64,000 bases of DNA from Pseudoxanthomonas suwonensis J47 (GTDB taxonomy: Bacteria; Pseudomonadota; Gammaproteobacteria; Xanthomonadales; Xanthomonadaceae): the NCBI RefSeq assembly GCF_000513955.1, contig NZ_AZUZ01000013.1, positions 1 through 64,000 on the forward strand, written 5' to 3'. Each line of letters starts with the position of its first letter. The first letter of the stretch is position 1. The position numbers were made by a program, and so were the translations under genes. Of this stretch, positions 27,113 to 36,920 are shown piece after piece. Below the pieces are notes generated by a model, which worked only from the letters and a program-made list of their open reading frames with translations, did no database searches and was not told where the DNA came from.

Positions 27113-27143
27113 CCCATGCTTCCGCGTAACGCGGAAGCATGGG
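27113..27143. repeat. 14-bp hairpin between frmA and fghA (frmA-proximal)
   Basis: CCCATGCTTCCGCG (27113-27126) and CGCGGAAGCATGGG (27130-27143) pair perfectly over a TAA loop, 15 bases after the frmA stop. It could stabilise frmA mRNA or limit readthrough into fghA. No T-run follows on either strand, so it is not a standard intrinsic terminator. Confidence 0.6.
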
Positions 27144-27158
27144 GGCGCAGCCTGCATT

Positions 27159-28612
<1,454 letters not shown>

Positions 28613-28637
28613 GCGGGACTCCGTCGTGGCTCGATCC

Positions 28638-28656
28638 GATACTGGGGTATGGTATC
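28638..28656. promoter_or_regulatory. Candidate FrmR operator
   Basis: GATAC (28638-28642) and GTATC (28652-28656) flank TGGGGTATG, a short G-tract inside an AT-rich inverted repeat. This is the layout recognised by RcnR/FrmR-type repressors. It lies 26 bases upstream of the frmR start codon, where repressor binding would block transcription of the whole operon. Confidence 0.65.
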
Positions 28657-28759
28657 AGCCCGCCCCGCGCCAGGCCACCGCACGGAGGGGATTGTCTGCC
28701 GTCGGGATCTCCCGCGCCCCTGGAGCCCGGACGTCGCCGTTTCGTACCGCGCAAACAAG

Positions 28760-28784
28760 AAGGGCCTCCGTGATGGAGGCCCTT
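28760..28784 (-). terminator. Intrinsic terminator of the Q/N-rich peptide gene
   Basis: AAGGGCCTCC and GGAGGCCCTT pair perfectly around a five-base loop. On the minus strand the stem is followed by CTTGTTTG, and it lies about 20 bases after the stop of the 28804-29007 gene. The presence of a proper terminator supports that gene being real. Confidence 0.75.
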
Positions 28785-28803
28785 TCACCTGGTGCCGGGA
28801 GGC

Positions 28804-29007
28804 TCAGCGCTGCTGGCCGCCCTGCTGGCCCTGGCGGTCGCGCTGGTTCTGGTCCTGCTGCTGCTGGCGACCCTGCTGGTCCTGCTGCTCCTGGTCGCGC
28901 TGCTGCTGCTGCCCGCCCTGCTGGTTCTGCCGACCCTGGTCGTTCTGCTGGTTCTGCTGGCGGTTCTGGTCCTGCTGCTGGTTGTCGCGATTCTGCTGGT
29001 TGCCCAT
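28804..29007 (-). CDS. Gln/Asn-rich low-complexity small protein
   Basis: The 67-residue product is built almost wholly of Gln, Asn, Asp, Arg and Gly (MGNQQNRDNQQQDQN..., ending GQQGGQQR), with no hydrophobic residues after Met1. It is therefore disordered, highly polar and perhaps prone to prion-like assembly. Evidence that it is expressed: GAGGAAG stands eight bases before ATG 29007, an intrinsic terminator follows, and the codons are in the strand's normal high-GC style (CAG, AAC, CGC). The opposite strand reads as a Leu/Val-rich frame, a mere consequence of CAG/CTG repeats. It may be a stress-related hydrophilin-like protein given the Mn catalase gene next door; that is speculation. Confidence 0.7.
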   Translation of the reverse strand: MGNQQNRDNQQQDQNRQQNQQNDQGRQNQQGGQQQQRDQEQQDQQGRQQQQDQNQRDRQGQQGGQQR

Positions 29008-29367
29008 TTCGACTTCCTCGATCGGCCAGGGCGGGATTGCGCTGGCTGGACACCACTGTGAGCCCGACACCGTTAGCCGGGCTGCAGGTTGACAGTGAAC
29101 GCCTGTTTTACATCGCGCGACCGTCCGTCGCGCGATCGCGGTCGATTGCAGCCGGGGCCGCAAACAAGACGTTTCCTTGATCCGCGCGCGCCCAGTATCG
29201 GCCCGGCATGGATGCATCGCGCCACGCCAGCGGGCAGGAACCCGTGCACGCGGACGCCAGGGCGATTCCACCGCATCCCGCCATGGGACGCCGCCTTGCG
29301 GTGGATCCGTCCAAGCCTGGCCGCGAGGCCGCCCACGTAGACGGCCTCACGGCCCGCAGGAGAAGAC
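29008..29367. other. Divergent intergenic region between the Q/N-rich gene and Mn catalase
   Basis: These 360 bases contain no convincing gene. A TTGACA hexamer stands at 29089-29094 on the plus strand without a good -10 at normal distance, and a 10-bp inverted repeat is at 29111-29135. Frames crossing the region lack ribosome binding sites until the catalase ATG, which follows AGGAGAAGAC. Confidence 0.65.
29111..29135. promoter_or_regulatory. Inverted repeat upstream of Mn catalase
   Basis: ATCGCGCGAC (29111-29120) and GTCGCGCGAT (29126-29135) are perfect inverted copies with a five-base spacer, placed between the divergent Q/N-rich and catalase genes and just after a TTGACA hexamer. This suits an operator or a short terminator for an upstream RNA; no regulator can be named. 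Confidence 0.38.
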
Positions 29368-30270
29368 ATGTTCATCCACAACAAGAGCCTGATGTACACC
29401 GTGCGGGTCGCCCAGCCCAACCCGGACCTGGCCTCGCTGATGCTGGAGCAGTTCGGCGGCCCGCAGGGCGAGCTGGCCGCGGCGATGCGCTATTTCACCC
29501 AGGCCATCGGCGACGCCGACCCGGGGCGCAAGGACCTTCTCTACGACATTGCCACCGAGGAGCTGAGCCACCTGGAAATCATCGGCTCGATCATCGCGAT
29601 GCTGAACCGTGGCCCGAAGGCGGTGCTGTCCGAGGGCATGGAGGAGGCGATGGAGATGCGCAACCTCACCCAGAACAGCACCAGCCATACCCAGCAGATC
29701 CTCTATGGCGGCGGTCCGGCGCTGGTGAACTCCAGCGGCGTGCCGTGGACGGCGGCCTACGTCGATTCGATCGGCGAGCCGACCTCGGACCTGCGTTCGA
29801 ACATCGCCGCCGAGGCGCGCGCGAAGATCGTCTACGAACGCCTGATCAACGTCACCGACGACCCGGGCATCAAGGACGCGCTCACCTTCCTGATGACCCG
29901 CGAGGTCGCCCACCAGAAGTCGTTCGAGAAGGCGCTGTATGCGATCGAGCCGAACTTCCCGCCGGGCAAGCTGCCGGGTGATCCGCGCTTCACCGACGTA
30001 TTCTTCGACATGTCGCAGGGCCCGGGCGACCAGGACGGTCCGTGGAACTCCGGCGAACTGTGGGAGAAGGTCTCCGACCGCGATCGCCAGGCGGCGGTGG
30101 ACGGCGACGACGGCACCGCGACCGTGGGCCTGGATGGCGTGGAAGCCGAGGCCGACGAGGCAATGCGCCTGCGCACCCGCTCCAATCCGGAACTGGACCG
30201 GGTGACCGGCGCGGACCTGGGCGCCGGCCCGGGCGCGGGTTCGACCACCGGAGCGCCAGGGGAACGCTGA
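29368..30270 (+). CDS. Manganese (non-heme) catalase
   Basis: A di-manganese enzyme that splits hydrogen peroxide to water and oxygen in the cytoplasm. The 300-residue protein has the ferritin-like four-helix ligands: Glu in GPQGELAAAMRYFTQ, the Glu-x-x-His pair in ATEELSHLEIIG, and a second pair in TREVAHQKSFEKAL. The C-terminus is Gly/Asp-rich and variable (GADLGAGPGAGSTTGA). Start MFIHNKSLMYTVRVAQPNP is typical, after AGGAGAAG. The DUF488 gene follows 49 bases later, an association that suggests stress regulation, though no regulator site is proved. Confidence 0.94.
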   Translation: MFIHNKSLMYTVRVAQPNPDLASLMLEQFGGPQGELAAAMRYFTQAIGDADPGRKDLLYDIATEELSHLEIIGSIIAMLNRGPKAVLSEGMEEAMEMRNLTQNSTSHTQQILYGGGPALVNSSGVPWTAAYVDSIGEPTSDLRSNIAAEARAKIVYERLINVTDDPGIKDALTFLMTREVAHQKSFEKALYAIEPNFPPGKLPGDPRFTDVFFDMSQGPGDQDGPWNSGELWEKVSDRDRQAAVDGDDGTATVGLDGVEAEADEAMRLRTRSNPELDRVTGADLGAGPGAGSTTGAPGER

Positions 30271-30319
30271 GTCCCCTGCCGACGCGGCGGAGACCCTCCT
30301 CCGCCGCGGACGCGCGGCC

Positions 30320-30898
30320 ATGAGTGCGAACACACCGGAAAGTCCGGCGCCCTCCCGCATCTGGACCGTGGGCCATTCGACGCGCCCATGGGAAGACTTC
30401 GTCGGGCTGTTGCAGCTGCACGGCATCGAAGCCGTCGCCGATGTGCGCCGCCACCCCGGTTCGCGGCGCTATCCCTGGTTCGGCAGCGAGGCGATGGCCG
30501 CCGGGCTGGCCGACGCCGAAATCGCCTACCTGTGGCTGCCGGAGCTGGGCGGCCGGCGCAAGGTCCAGCCGGGCTCGCCCAACGGCGGCTGGCGCAACGC
30601 CTCCTTCCAGGGCTACGCCGACCACATGGCCACTGCGGAGTTCGCCGAAGCCCTCGGCCGCGTCCTGGAGCTGGCGCGTACGAAACGGACCGCGCTGATG
30701 TGCGCCGAGCTGCTGTGGTGGCAATGCCACCGGCGGCTGATCGCCGACCTGCTGTCGCGGCGCATGGAGGTCCTGCACATCATGGATGCCAAGCCGCCGC
30801 AGCCGCACGTGCTGCACCCGCTGGCGCGCATGCAGGGCGGCCACCTGGTCTACCCGCCCGCGCAGGGCGGCCTGTTCGCGGACGACGCCTCGTCCTGA
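30320..30898 (+). CDS. DUF488 domain protein
   Basis: The 192-residue protein has the DUF488 pattern: WTVGHSTRPWEDFVGLL at the start, VADVRRHPGSRRYPWF, YLWLPELGGRRK in the middle, and ALMCAELLWWQCHRRLIADLL, where the Cys and the CHR motif are near-invariant in the family. DUF488 proteins are of unknown function; the Cys/His pair resembles a small catalytic or metal-binding site. It lies directly after Mn catalase and may be part of the same oxidative-stress unit. Confidence 0.88.
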   Translation: MSANTPESPAPSRIWTVGHSTRPWEDFVGLLQLHGIEAVADVRRHPGSRRYPWFGSEAMAAGLADAEIAYLWLPELGGRRKVQPGSPNGGWRNASFQGYADHMATAEFAEALGRVLELARTKRTALMCAELLWWQCHRRLIADLLSRRMEVLHIMDAKPPQPHVLHPLARMQGGHLVYPPAQGGLFADDASS

Positions 30899-30995
30899 CA
30901 CCCGCCGGGAACCCTTCGCGGCCGTCCGGGAAACGTGGCCGGTTCCGGCCCGATTCCGCGCTCTAGGGATATCCACTCCACCGGACGGAATGCCC

Positions 30996-32222
30996 ATGAA
31001 GTCGCGCCCGCTGCCGTACCTGTTCGCCACTCCCCTGCTGCTGGCCGTGCCGGCCAGCAGCGCCCCCTCCTCCGCGCCGCCGACCCAGGTCTGGATCGAC
31101 GTGGCCACCCACCACATGGCGGGCATGCCGGACATGGGTGCGCTGGGCGGACTGGCGAAGATGATCGGCGGCGGCGCCGGCGGCCAGCTGCAATGGCCGG
31201 ACACCCGCTACCCGACCGGCAACGGCCGCTTCCTCGACGTGGCGCTGCACAACCGCCTCGACCCCGGCAAGCCGGCCGAGCAGCAGGTGCCGGCCGGGCT
31301 CGGCCTCGGCGCCGCGCTGCCGCTGCTGCCGCCCCCGACCCGACCGCGGGTGCCGGACGAACGCGGGCCGGGTCAGGACATGGGCAAGCCGCGCGACGGC
31401 GAGATGCGCATGCTGTTCTACTGGGGCTGCGGCAACGAGGTCCGCCCCGGCCAGCCGCGCGAGTTCGTGGTGCGGGTGAAGGACGGCAAGGTCGACGTCA
31501 GCGGCGATCCGCAGCAGGGCCGCTACGCGCCCGACCGCGACATCGATCCGGATCCGTCCTACGCGCTGTGGCCGAACACCCAGGCGCGCAAGCGCGCGCC
31601 GGCCAATGCCTCGCTGGTCGGCACGCACCGCATCACCGGCGCGGGCGTGCCCGGGTCGCTGCAGTTCGAACTGACCCGCAGCGCCGACTTCATGCCGGCG
31701 ATCGCGTTGTCCAGCAGCGGCACCCCGGCCACCGGCCTGGACCTGCGCTGGCAGCCGGTCGACAACGCCAGGGCGTATTTCCTCCACGCCGTCGGCAACC
31801 GCGGCAGCGACATGGTGATGTGGAGCAGCGCCGAGGTGCCGGACGCCGGCCAAGGGGTGATGCAGTACCTCACCGGCGCCACCATCGACCGCTGGATCAG
31901 GGAGAAGGTGCTGCTGCCGCCTTCCACCACCACGTGCGCGATCCCCGGGGGCATCTTCCAGGACGCCGGCATGCTCTCGATGATGGCCTACGGTCCGGAG
32001 ACCAACATCGCCTACCCGCCGCGGCCGGCGGACCCGAAGCAGCCCTGGAACCCGGAATGGAACGTGCGCGTGCGCACCAAGTCCACCACCAGCGCGATCC
32101 TCGGCATGGACCTGTCCGGGGCGATGCCGCAGGACGATGAAGGCAGCCGCGCCGACCGCGAGCAGAAGCCGGAGGAAGGCGCCGCCAAGAAGCTGCTGAA
32201 GGGCCTGCTGCGCAACCGCTAG
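30996..32222 (+). CDS. Secreted protein of unknown function
   Basis: A 408-residue exported protein. Residues 1-23 form a signal peptide (MKSRPLPYLFATPLLLAVPASS). The mature part begins with a Met/Gly-rich segment (HHMAGMPDMGALGGLAKMIGGG) and has a central beta-rich region (LFYWGCGNEVRPGQPREFVV). A later block pairs TGLDLRWQPVDNARAYFLHAVG, suggestive of a fibronectin-like or surface-binding fold, and the C-terminus is helical and basic (AAKKLLKGLLRNR). I do not recognise the family. ATG 30996 is preferred to 30990 for ribosome-binding-site spacing (GGACGGA). It stands alone, convergent with gshA. Confidence 0.72.
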   Translation: MKSRPLPYLFATPLLLAVPASSAPSSAPPTQVWIDVATHHMAGMPDMGALGGLAKMIGGGAGGQLQWPDTRYPTGNGRFLDVALHNRLDPGKPAEQQVPAGLGLGAALPLLPPPTRPRVPDERGPGQDMGKPRDGEMRMLFYWGCGNEVRPGQPREFVVRVKDGKVDVSGDPQQGRYAPDRDIDPDPSYALWPNTQARKRAPANASLVGTHRITGAGVPGSLQFELTRSADFMPAIALSSSGTPATGLDLRWQPVDNARAYFLHAVGNRGSDMVMWSSAEVPDAGQGVMQYLTGATIDRWIREKVLLPPSTTTCAIPGGIFQDAGMLSMMAYGPETNIAYPPRPADPKQPWNPEWNVRVRTKSTTSAILGMDLSGAMPQDDEGSRADREQKPEEGAAKKLLKGLLRNR

Positions 32223-32286
32223 CAGGAAGGCCGCAGTCCGGCTCGCGCGCGGCGTGGCGGCCACGCCGCGCCTTGCGACACGCGCC

Positions 32287-33666
32287 TCAGTAGGCGAACT
32301 GGCGGAACACCTGGTCGATGTCGCCGTTCCACTCCCCGTGGAACAGCTCCAGCTTGCGCTCGGCGGCGGTCACGCCGCTGCTGGCGATCTCCAGCAGCGG
32401 ATCGAGGAAGTGCGATTCGTCAAGGCCGTCGATGTTGCAGGCGGCGCGCCGGCGCAGGCCGGCGGCGGAGATCTCCAGCGCCTGCAGCGCCAGCTCGCGC
32501 ACGCTGGCGCCGCGGAACGGCAGCTTCAGCGCGTGCCTCGGCACGCCGTCGCGCAGGGCGTGGCGCTCTTCGAGGGTGAAGTCCTTGACCAGGTCCCAGG
32601 CCGCGTCCAGCGCCGCGTCGTCGTACAGCAGGCCGACCCAGAACGCCGGCAGCGCGCACAGCCGCGACCACGGGCCGCTGTCGGCGCCGCGCATCTCCAG
32701 GTACTTCTTCAGCCGCACCTCGGGGAAGGCGGTGGTCATGTGGTCGGACCAGTCGCGCAGCGTCGGCAGCGTGCCCGGCAGCGCCGGCAGCCGGCCTGCG
32801 AGGAAGTCGCGGAAACTCTGCCCGCTGGCGTCCACGTACACGCCGTCGCGGTAGGAGAAGTACATCGGCACGTCGAGCAGGTAGTCGACGTAGCGCTCGT
32901 AGCCGAAGCCGTCCTCGAACACGAAGTCGAGCATGCCGGTGCGGTCCGGATCGGTGTCGGTCCAGATGTGCGAGCGGTAGCTGAGGTAGCCGTTGGGCCT
33001 GCCCTCGGTGAACGGGGAGTCGGCGAACAGCGCCGTGGCCACCGGCTGCAACGCCAGCGACACGCGGAACTTCTTCACCATGTCCGCTTCGGAGGCGAAG
33101 TCGAGGTTGACCTGCACCGTGCAGGTGCGGGTCATCATGTCCAGGCCGAGCTTGCCGACCCTGGGCATGTACTCGCGCATGATCCGGTAGCGGCCCTTGG
33201 GCATCCACGGCATGTCCGCGCGCGACCACTTCGGCTGGAAGCCCATGCCGAGGAAACCCAGCTGCAGTTCGTCGGAGACCAGGTGCACCTCGTTGAGGTG
33301 GGTGCCCAGCTCGACACAGGTCTGGTGGATGTCCGGCAGCGGCGCGCCGGACAGTTCCAGCTGACCGGCCGGCTCCAGGGTCACCGAGGCGCCGCCGCGC
33401 AGCAGGGCGATGGTGCGCGGCGGATTGCCGTCGACGCTTTCCTGGACCGGGGTCCAGCCGAAGCGGGCCAGCCCCTGCAGCAGCGCCTCGATCCCGCGCT
33501 CGCCGTCGAACGCCGGCGGCCGCAGGTCGTCCAGGCGAAAGCCGAACTTCTCGTGCTCGGTGCCGATGCGCCAGTCGCCCCGCGGCTTCTCGCCGGAAGC
33601 GAGGTATTCGACCAGCTGGGCGCGCTGGGTGATCGGCGTATCGGCGACGTGGCTGGGGCTCGACAA
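32287..33666 (-). CDS. gshA: Glutamate-cysteine ligase, plant/alphaproteobacterial type
   Basis: The first enzyme of glutathione synthesis joins glutamate and cysteine with ATP. The 459-residue protein is of the GCS2-like plant type, not the E. coli type: [12 protein letters not shown] near residue 32, [37 protein letters not shown], and [20 protein letters not shown]. This branch is usual in Xanthomonads. The start is TTG 33666; no ATG or GTG occurs early in the frame, and [15 protein letters not shown] is the natural beginning. A TATAGT -10-like box (33717-33722, minus strand) lies about 50 bases upstream. Glutathione made here supports the frm operon and the glutaredoxin fusion. Confidence 0.95.
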   Translation of the reverse strand: MSSPSHVADTPITQRAQLVEYLASGEKPRGDWRIGTEHEKFGFRLDDLRPPAFDGERGIEALLQGLARFGWTPVQESVDGNPPRTIALLRGGASVTLEPAGQLELSGAPLPDIHQTCVELGTHLNEVHLVSDELQLGFLGMGFQPKWSRADMPWMPKGRYRIMREYMPRVGKLGLDMMTRTCTVQVNLDFASEADMVKKFRVSLALQPVATALFADSPFTEGRPNGYLSYRSHIWTDTDPDRTGMLDFVFEDGFGYERYVDYLLDVPMYFSYRDGVYVDASGQSFRDFLAGRLPALPGTLPTLRDWSDHMTTAFPEVRLKKYLEMRGADSGPWSRLCALPAFWVGLLYDDAALDAAWDLVKDFTLEERHALRDGVPRHALKLPFRGASVRELALQALEISAAGLRRRAACNIDGLDESHFLDPLLEIASSGVTAAERKLELFHGEWNGDIDQVFRQFAY

Positions 33667-33803
33667 GGGCGGCTCGCGTGGAGGCGGCGGCCGCGCGGCC
33701 GCGTGGATGGGTGCGAACTATAACGTGACGGGCACCCCGCCCGACGTTTCGCCGGCAGGCGTGCAGCTTTCCGCCGGCCGCCCCGATGGCTTAGCCTAGG
33801 CGC

Positions 33804-34517
33804 ATGCTCAGGACGCCGGAACACCGCCCCCGCCATCGCGAACTGCATCGCACCGAGCGGGTGGGATGGCTGCGCGCGGCGGTGCTGGGCGCCAACGACG
33901 GCATCGTCTCGGTGGCCGGCGTGGTGGTCGGCGTGGCCGCCAGCGGCGCCGAGCCGGGCGCGATCCTCACCGCCGGCATTGCCGCCACCGTCGCGGGCGC
34001 GATGTCGATGGCCGCCGGCGAATACGTCTCGGTGCAGTCGCAGGCCGACACCGAAGAGGCCGACATGGCCATCGAGAAGCGCGAGCTGCGCGAGGACCCG
34101 GAGGCGGAGCTGGAGGAGCTGGCGCAGATCTACCGGCAGCGCGGCCTCGAGCCGGCGCTGGCCCGCCAGGTCGCCGAGCAGCTGACCGCGCACGATGCGC
34201 TCGGTGCGCACGCCCGCGACGAACTGGGCATCAGCGAGAGCCTGCGCGCGCGCCCGGTGCAGGCGGCCTCGGCCTCGGCCGCCGCGTTCTGCGCCGGCGC
34301 GGTGCTGCCGGTCGCGGCCACCCTGCTTTCGCCGCCGGCCGCCACCGGTCTGGTGGTGACCTCGGCCACCCTGGTCGGGCTGCTGCTGTCCGGTGCGCTG
34401 GCCGCCTGGACCGGCGGCGCGCCGATGCTGCGCGGCGCACTGCGCGTGGGGTTCTGGGGCGCTGCGGCGATGGCCGCCGCCCACCTCATCGGCGGGCTGT
34501 TCGACGTGGCGGTCTGA
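33804..34517 (+). CDS. VIT1/CCC1-type iron/manganese transporter
   Basis: A 237-residue membrane protein of the vacuolar iron transporter family, which exports Fe(II) or Mn(II) from the cytosol. Spans are visible near residues 22-47 (AAVLGANDGIVSVAGVVVGVAASG), 50-73 (with the MSMAAGEYVSVQSQ motif) and three more after residue 150. The middle has an acidic helical metal-binding domain (AIEKRELREDPEAELEELAQIYRQRG). TAGCCT six bases before ATG 33804 could be a -10 of a leaderless message. Adjacent genes (gshA, engB) give no functional hint; metal balance against oxidative stress is plausible. Confidence 0.9.
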   Translation: MLRTPEHRPRHRELHRTERVGWLRAAVLGANDGIVSVAGVVVGVAASGAEPGAILTAGIAATVAGAMSMAAGEYVSVQSQADTEEADMAIEKRELREDPEAELEELAQIYRQRGLEPALARQVAEQLTAHDALGAHARDELGISESLRARPVQAASASAAAFCAGAVLPVAATLLSPPAATGLVVTSATLVGLLLSGALAAWTGGAPMLRGALRVGFWGAAAMAAAHLIGGLFDVAV

Positions 34518-34541
34518 GCGGCCGCCGGGGCGGCCGCGCGG

Positions 34542-35144
34542 TCAGGCCAGCTCCAGCCAGCCGGACACCACCGCGCGGGCTTCGTCCACGCCCTGCTTGC
34601 TCTCGCTGGAGAACGCCTGCACCCCGACCTGGCCGGCACCGGCCGCGGCCAGTTCGCGCCGCACCGCCAGCACCGCCTGCGCCTGCTGGCCGCGGCCGAG
34701 CTTGTCGGCCTTGGTCAGCAGCGCGTGCGCCGGCAGGCCGCGGTTGATCGCGTAGTCGATCATCTGCCGGTCGTAGTCCTTGAGCGGATGGCGGATGTCC
34801 ATGACCACCACCAGGCCGCGCAGGGCCTCGCGGGTCTGGAACCAGCCGTCGAGGAAGCGCTCCCAGTGGGCCTTCATCTCCATCGGCACCTTGGCGTAGC
34901 CGTAGCCGGGCAGGTCGACCAGGTAGCGTTCCGGCGCCACCTCGAAATAGACCAGCTGCTGGGTGCGGCCGGGGGTCTTGGAGACGCGGGCCAGGGCGTT
35001 CTGCCGGGTCAGGGCGTTGAGCGCGCTGGACTTGCCGGCGTTGGAGCGGCCGGCGAAGGCCACTTCGAAGCCGCCATCGGGCGGCAGCTGCGCGGGCGTG
35101 TGCGCGGAGCCCAGGTAGCGGGCCTTCTCGAGGGGATTGGACAT
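34542..35144 (-). CDS. engB: Ribosome biogenesis GTP-binding protein YihA/EngB
   Basis: An essential GTPase in large-subunit assembly. The 200-residue protein has G1 GRSNAGKSSALNAL, G2 region VSKTPGRTQQL with the switch Thr, G3 DLPGYG, G4 TKADKL and the late SSESKQG (G5). ATG 35144 gives MSNPLEKARYLGSAHTPAQLP, the family start; an upstream ATG would add unrelated sequence. The gene is divergent from the cytochrome c4 gene, with 152 bases between the two start codons, a common arrangement in gammaproteobacteria. Confidence 0.95.
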   Translation of the reverse strand: MSNPLEKARYLGSAHTPAQLPPDGGFEVAFAGRSNAGKSSALNALTRQNALARVSKTPGRTQQLVYFEVAPERYLVDLPGYGYAKVPMEMKAHWERFLDGWFQTREALRGLVVVMDIRHPLKDYDRQMIDYAINRGLPAHALLTKADKLGRGQQAQAVLAVRRELAAAGAGQVGVQAFSSESKQGVDEARAVVSGWLELA

Positions 35145-35207
35145 GCGCACAGGATCGCACGAGTCGGCATCGCCGGGCTGCGCTGGCCGGGCATGGCCGG
35201 GATTTCG

Positions 35208-35237
35208 TTGACCGTCGCGCCCCGCCACAGGGATAAT
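35208..35237 (+). promoter_or_regulatory. Sigma-70-type promoter of the cytochrome c4 gene
   Basis: TTGACC (35208-35213) and GATAAT (35232-35237) are separated by 18 bases, five of six matches to each consensus box. Transcription would start near 35244, about 53 bases before ATG 35297. This is one of the best consensus promoters in the window. Confidence 0.65.
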
Positions 35238-35296
35238 CCCGACGTTTCGCGGCCGTTCACCGGCCGCCTCCTGAATCGGGTTCCCGGAGCTCTAGC

Positions 35297-36082
35297 ATGC
35301 GCCACGCTCGCGTTTTCGCCCTTGCCGGACTGACCCTCGCGGTCGCCACCGTCGCTGCCTACGCCAACCAGACCACGGTGGTGCCGGTGCCGGACAACGC
35401 GCCCGTGGAGACGGCTCCGCTGGAGGTGGACCTGAGCAAGACCCACTGGGGCGACGCCGAAGCCGGCGCCGGCCTGGCCGGCACCTGCGCCGCCTGCCAT
35501 GGCGCCGACGGCAACCCGGTCGACCCGATGTACCCGCGCCTGGCCGGCCAGGGCGAGCTCTACATCGCCCGCCAGCTGGCCCTGTTCGCCAGCGGCGAGC
35601 GCCACAGCGGCCTGGCCGCGGTGATGGTGCCCTTCGCCCAGACCCTGAGCCCGCAGGACATGCGCGACGTCGGCGCCTACTTCGCGAAGCAGAAGTCCGG
35701 CGCGGGCGTGGCCGACGACGGCGAGATCGCCGACGGCACCTACGCCGGCCTGAAGTACTACCAGATCGGCGAGCAGCTGTTCCGCGGCGGCGACGCCGGG
35801 CGCGGCATCCCGGCCTGCATGGCCTGCCACGGCCCGACCGGCGCCGGCAACCCGGGCCCGGGCTACCCGCGCGTGGGCGGCCAGCACGCCGACTACACCG
35901 CCCGCCGCCTGCAGGAGTACAAGGCCGGCGTGACCAGCGAGCGCGACCCGGCCCGCTTCGGGATCATGGCCAAGGTCGCCCGCTCGCTGACCGAGGAAGA
36001 GATCGGCGCGCTGTCCAGCTACCTGCAGGGCCTGCATCCCCGCGCCGACGACGTGGCCGCCGCCGCCGAACCGCAATCCTGA
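35297..36082 (+). CDS. Diheme cytochrome c4
   Basis: A periplasmic or membrane-associated diheme c-type cytochrome that carries electrons to terminal oxidases. The 261-residue protein has a signal sequence (RHARVFALAGLTLAVATVAAYA), a spacer, and two similar c domains, each with CxxCH: CAACH at 64-68 and CMACH in the second half. Each has a following Gly-rich stretch and Met ligand regions (YPRLAGQGELYIARQL and YPRVGGQHADYTARRL). The repeated halves show a tandem duplication, the norm for c4. A strong terminator follows, then dsbA. Confidence 0.93.
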   Translation: MRHARVFALAGLTLAVATVAAYANQTTVVPVPDNAPVETAPLEVDLSKTHWGDAEAGAGLAGTCAACHGADGNPVDPMYPRLAGQGELYIARQLALFASGERHSGLAAVMVPFAQTLSPQDMRDVGAYFAKQKSGAGVADDGEIADGTYAGLKYYQIGEQLFRGGDAGRGIPACMACHGPTGAGNPGPGYPRVGGQHADYTARRLQEYKAGVTSERDPARFGIMAKVARSLTEEEIGALSSYLQGLHPRADDVAAAAEPQS

Positions 36083-36134
36083 ACTTCGCGGCGCCGGCGC
36101 GGTCTGATGGCCGCGGTTCCTCTCTCCAGACTCG

Positions 36135-36163
36135 CGCCGGCCCCAGGGCCGGCGTCGTTTTTT
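36135..36163 (+). terminator. Intrinsic terminator after cytochrome c4
   Basis: CGCCGGCCC and GGGCCGGCG pair over a two-base CA loop (36135-36154), followed by TCGTTTTTT. It lies about 50 bases after the c4 stop and 40 bases before dsbA, so the two genes are separately transcribed. Confidence 0.85.
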
Positions 36164-36204
36164 CCGCCGGCCGGCAACGCCGGTCCCAGCCCGGAGACTC
36201 ATCG

Positions 36205-36849
36205 ATGAAGGCATTGCTGTCCGGACTCCTGCTCGCCGCCCTGGCCTTCCTGCCCGGGCCGACCCTGGCCGCCGACACGCCGGTGGCCGGGCGCGACTAT
36301 GTCGAGATCCCGGGCGGCAAGCCGTGGGCGGCCAGGCCCGGGCGGATCGAGGTGGCCGAGCTGTTCGGCTATTCCTGTCCGCACTGCGCCCACTTCGAGC
36401 CGATGCTCAAGGAATGGAAGGGCCGCCAGGGCCGCGACGTCGACCTGGTGCCGGTACCGGCGGTGTTCGGCGGCTACTGGGACGCCTGGGCGCGCGCCTA
36501 CTTCGCTGCCTCCGACCTGGGCGTGCTGGCGCGCAGCCACGACGCCGTGTTCGCCGCGATCCACCGCAACGGCGAGCTGCCGCGCAACCCGACCGCGCAG
36601 GAACTGGCCGCCTTCTATTCGCGCTACGGCGTGGACGCCGAGCGCTTCCGCGCCGCGCTGGCCGATCCGTCGGTCGACGCGCGCATGCGCCAGGCGCGCG
36701 AGTTCGCCGTCGCCAGCGGCGTGGACGCCACCCCGACCCTCATCGTCGCCGGCCGCTACCGCGTGCGCGGCAGCAGCCTCGAGGATTCGCTGCGCATCGC
36801 CGAATGGCTGGTGGCGCATGAACGCCAGGCCCTGAAGACCGGCCGATAA
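36205..36849 (+). CDS. dsbA: Periplasmic thiol:disulfide oxidoreductase DsbA
   Basis: DsbA introduces disulfides into exported proteins. The 214-residue protein has a signal peptide (KALLSGLLLAALAFLPGPTLAA), the CPHC active site at residues 58-61 (FGYSCPHCAHFEP), and the cis-Pro loop DATPTLIV near residue 183. Length is normal. A second, longer paralogue follows 71 bases later on the same strand. The pair probably shares a transcript and may split substrates between soluble and membrane-anchored enzyme. Confidence 0.93.
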   Translation: MKALLSGLLLAALAFLPGPTLAADTPVAGRDYVEIPGGKPWAARPGRIEVAELFGYSCPHCAHFEPMLKEWKGRQGRDVDLVPVPAVFGGYWDAWARAYFAASDLGVLARSHDAVFAAIHRNGELPRNPTAQELAAFYSRYGVDAERFRAALADPSVDARMRQAREFAVASGVDATPTLIVAGRYRVRGSSLEDSLRIAEWLVAHERQALKTGR

Positions 36850-36920
36850 CCCCCGGCGGCGGCCATCCCGACCTTGCGTTGACGGCCGACGACCCAACCT
36901 CTGCTTCCAGGAGACCATCC

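Noticed and set aside
28792-29061. Plus-strand Leu/Val-rich frame opposite the Q/N-rich gene
   Set aside because: It is the antisense of CAG/CAA repeats, giving long runs of Leu and Val with no ribosome binding site; the minus strand has both a ribosome binding site and a terminator.
29089-29113. Promoter with TTGACA upstream of Mn catalase
   Set aside because: The -35 is perfect but no -10 lies at 16-18 bases; the nearest AT-rich hexamer is 13 bases away.
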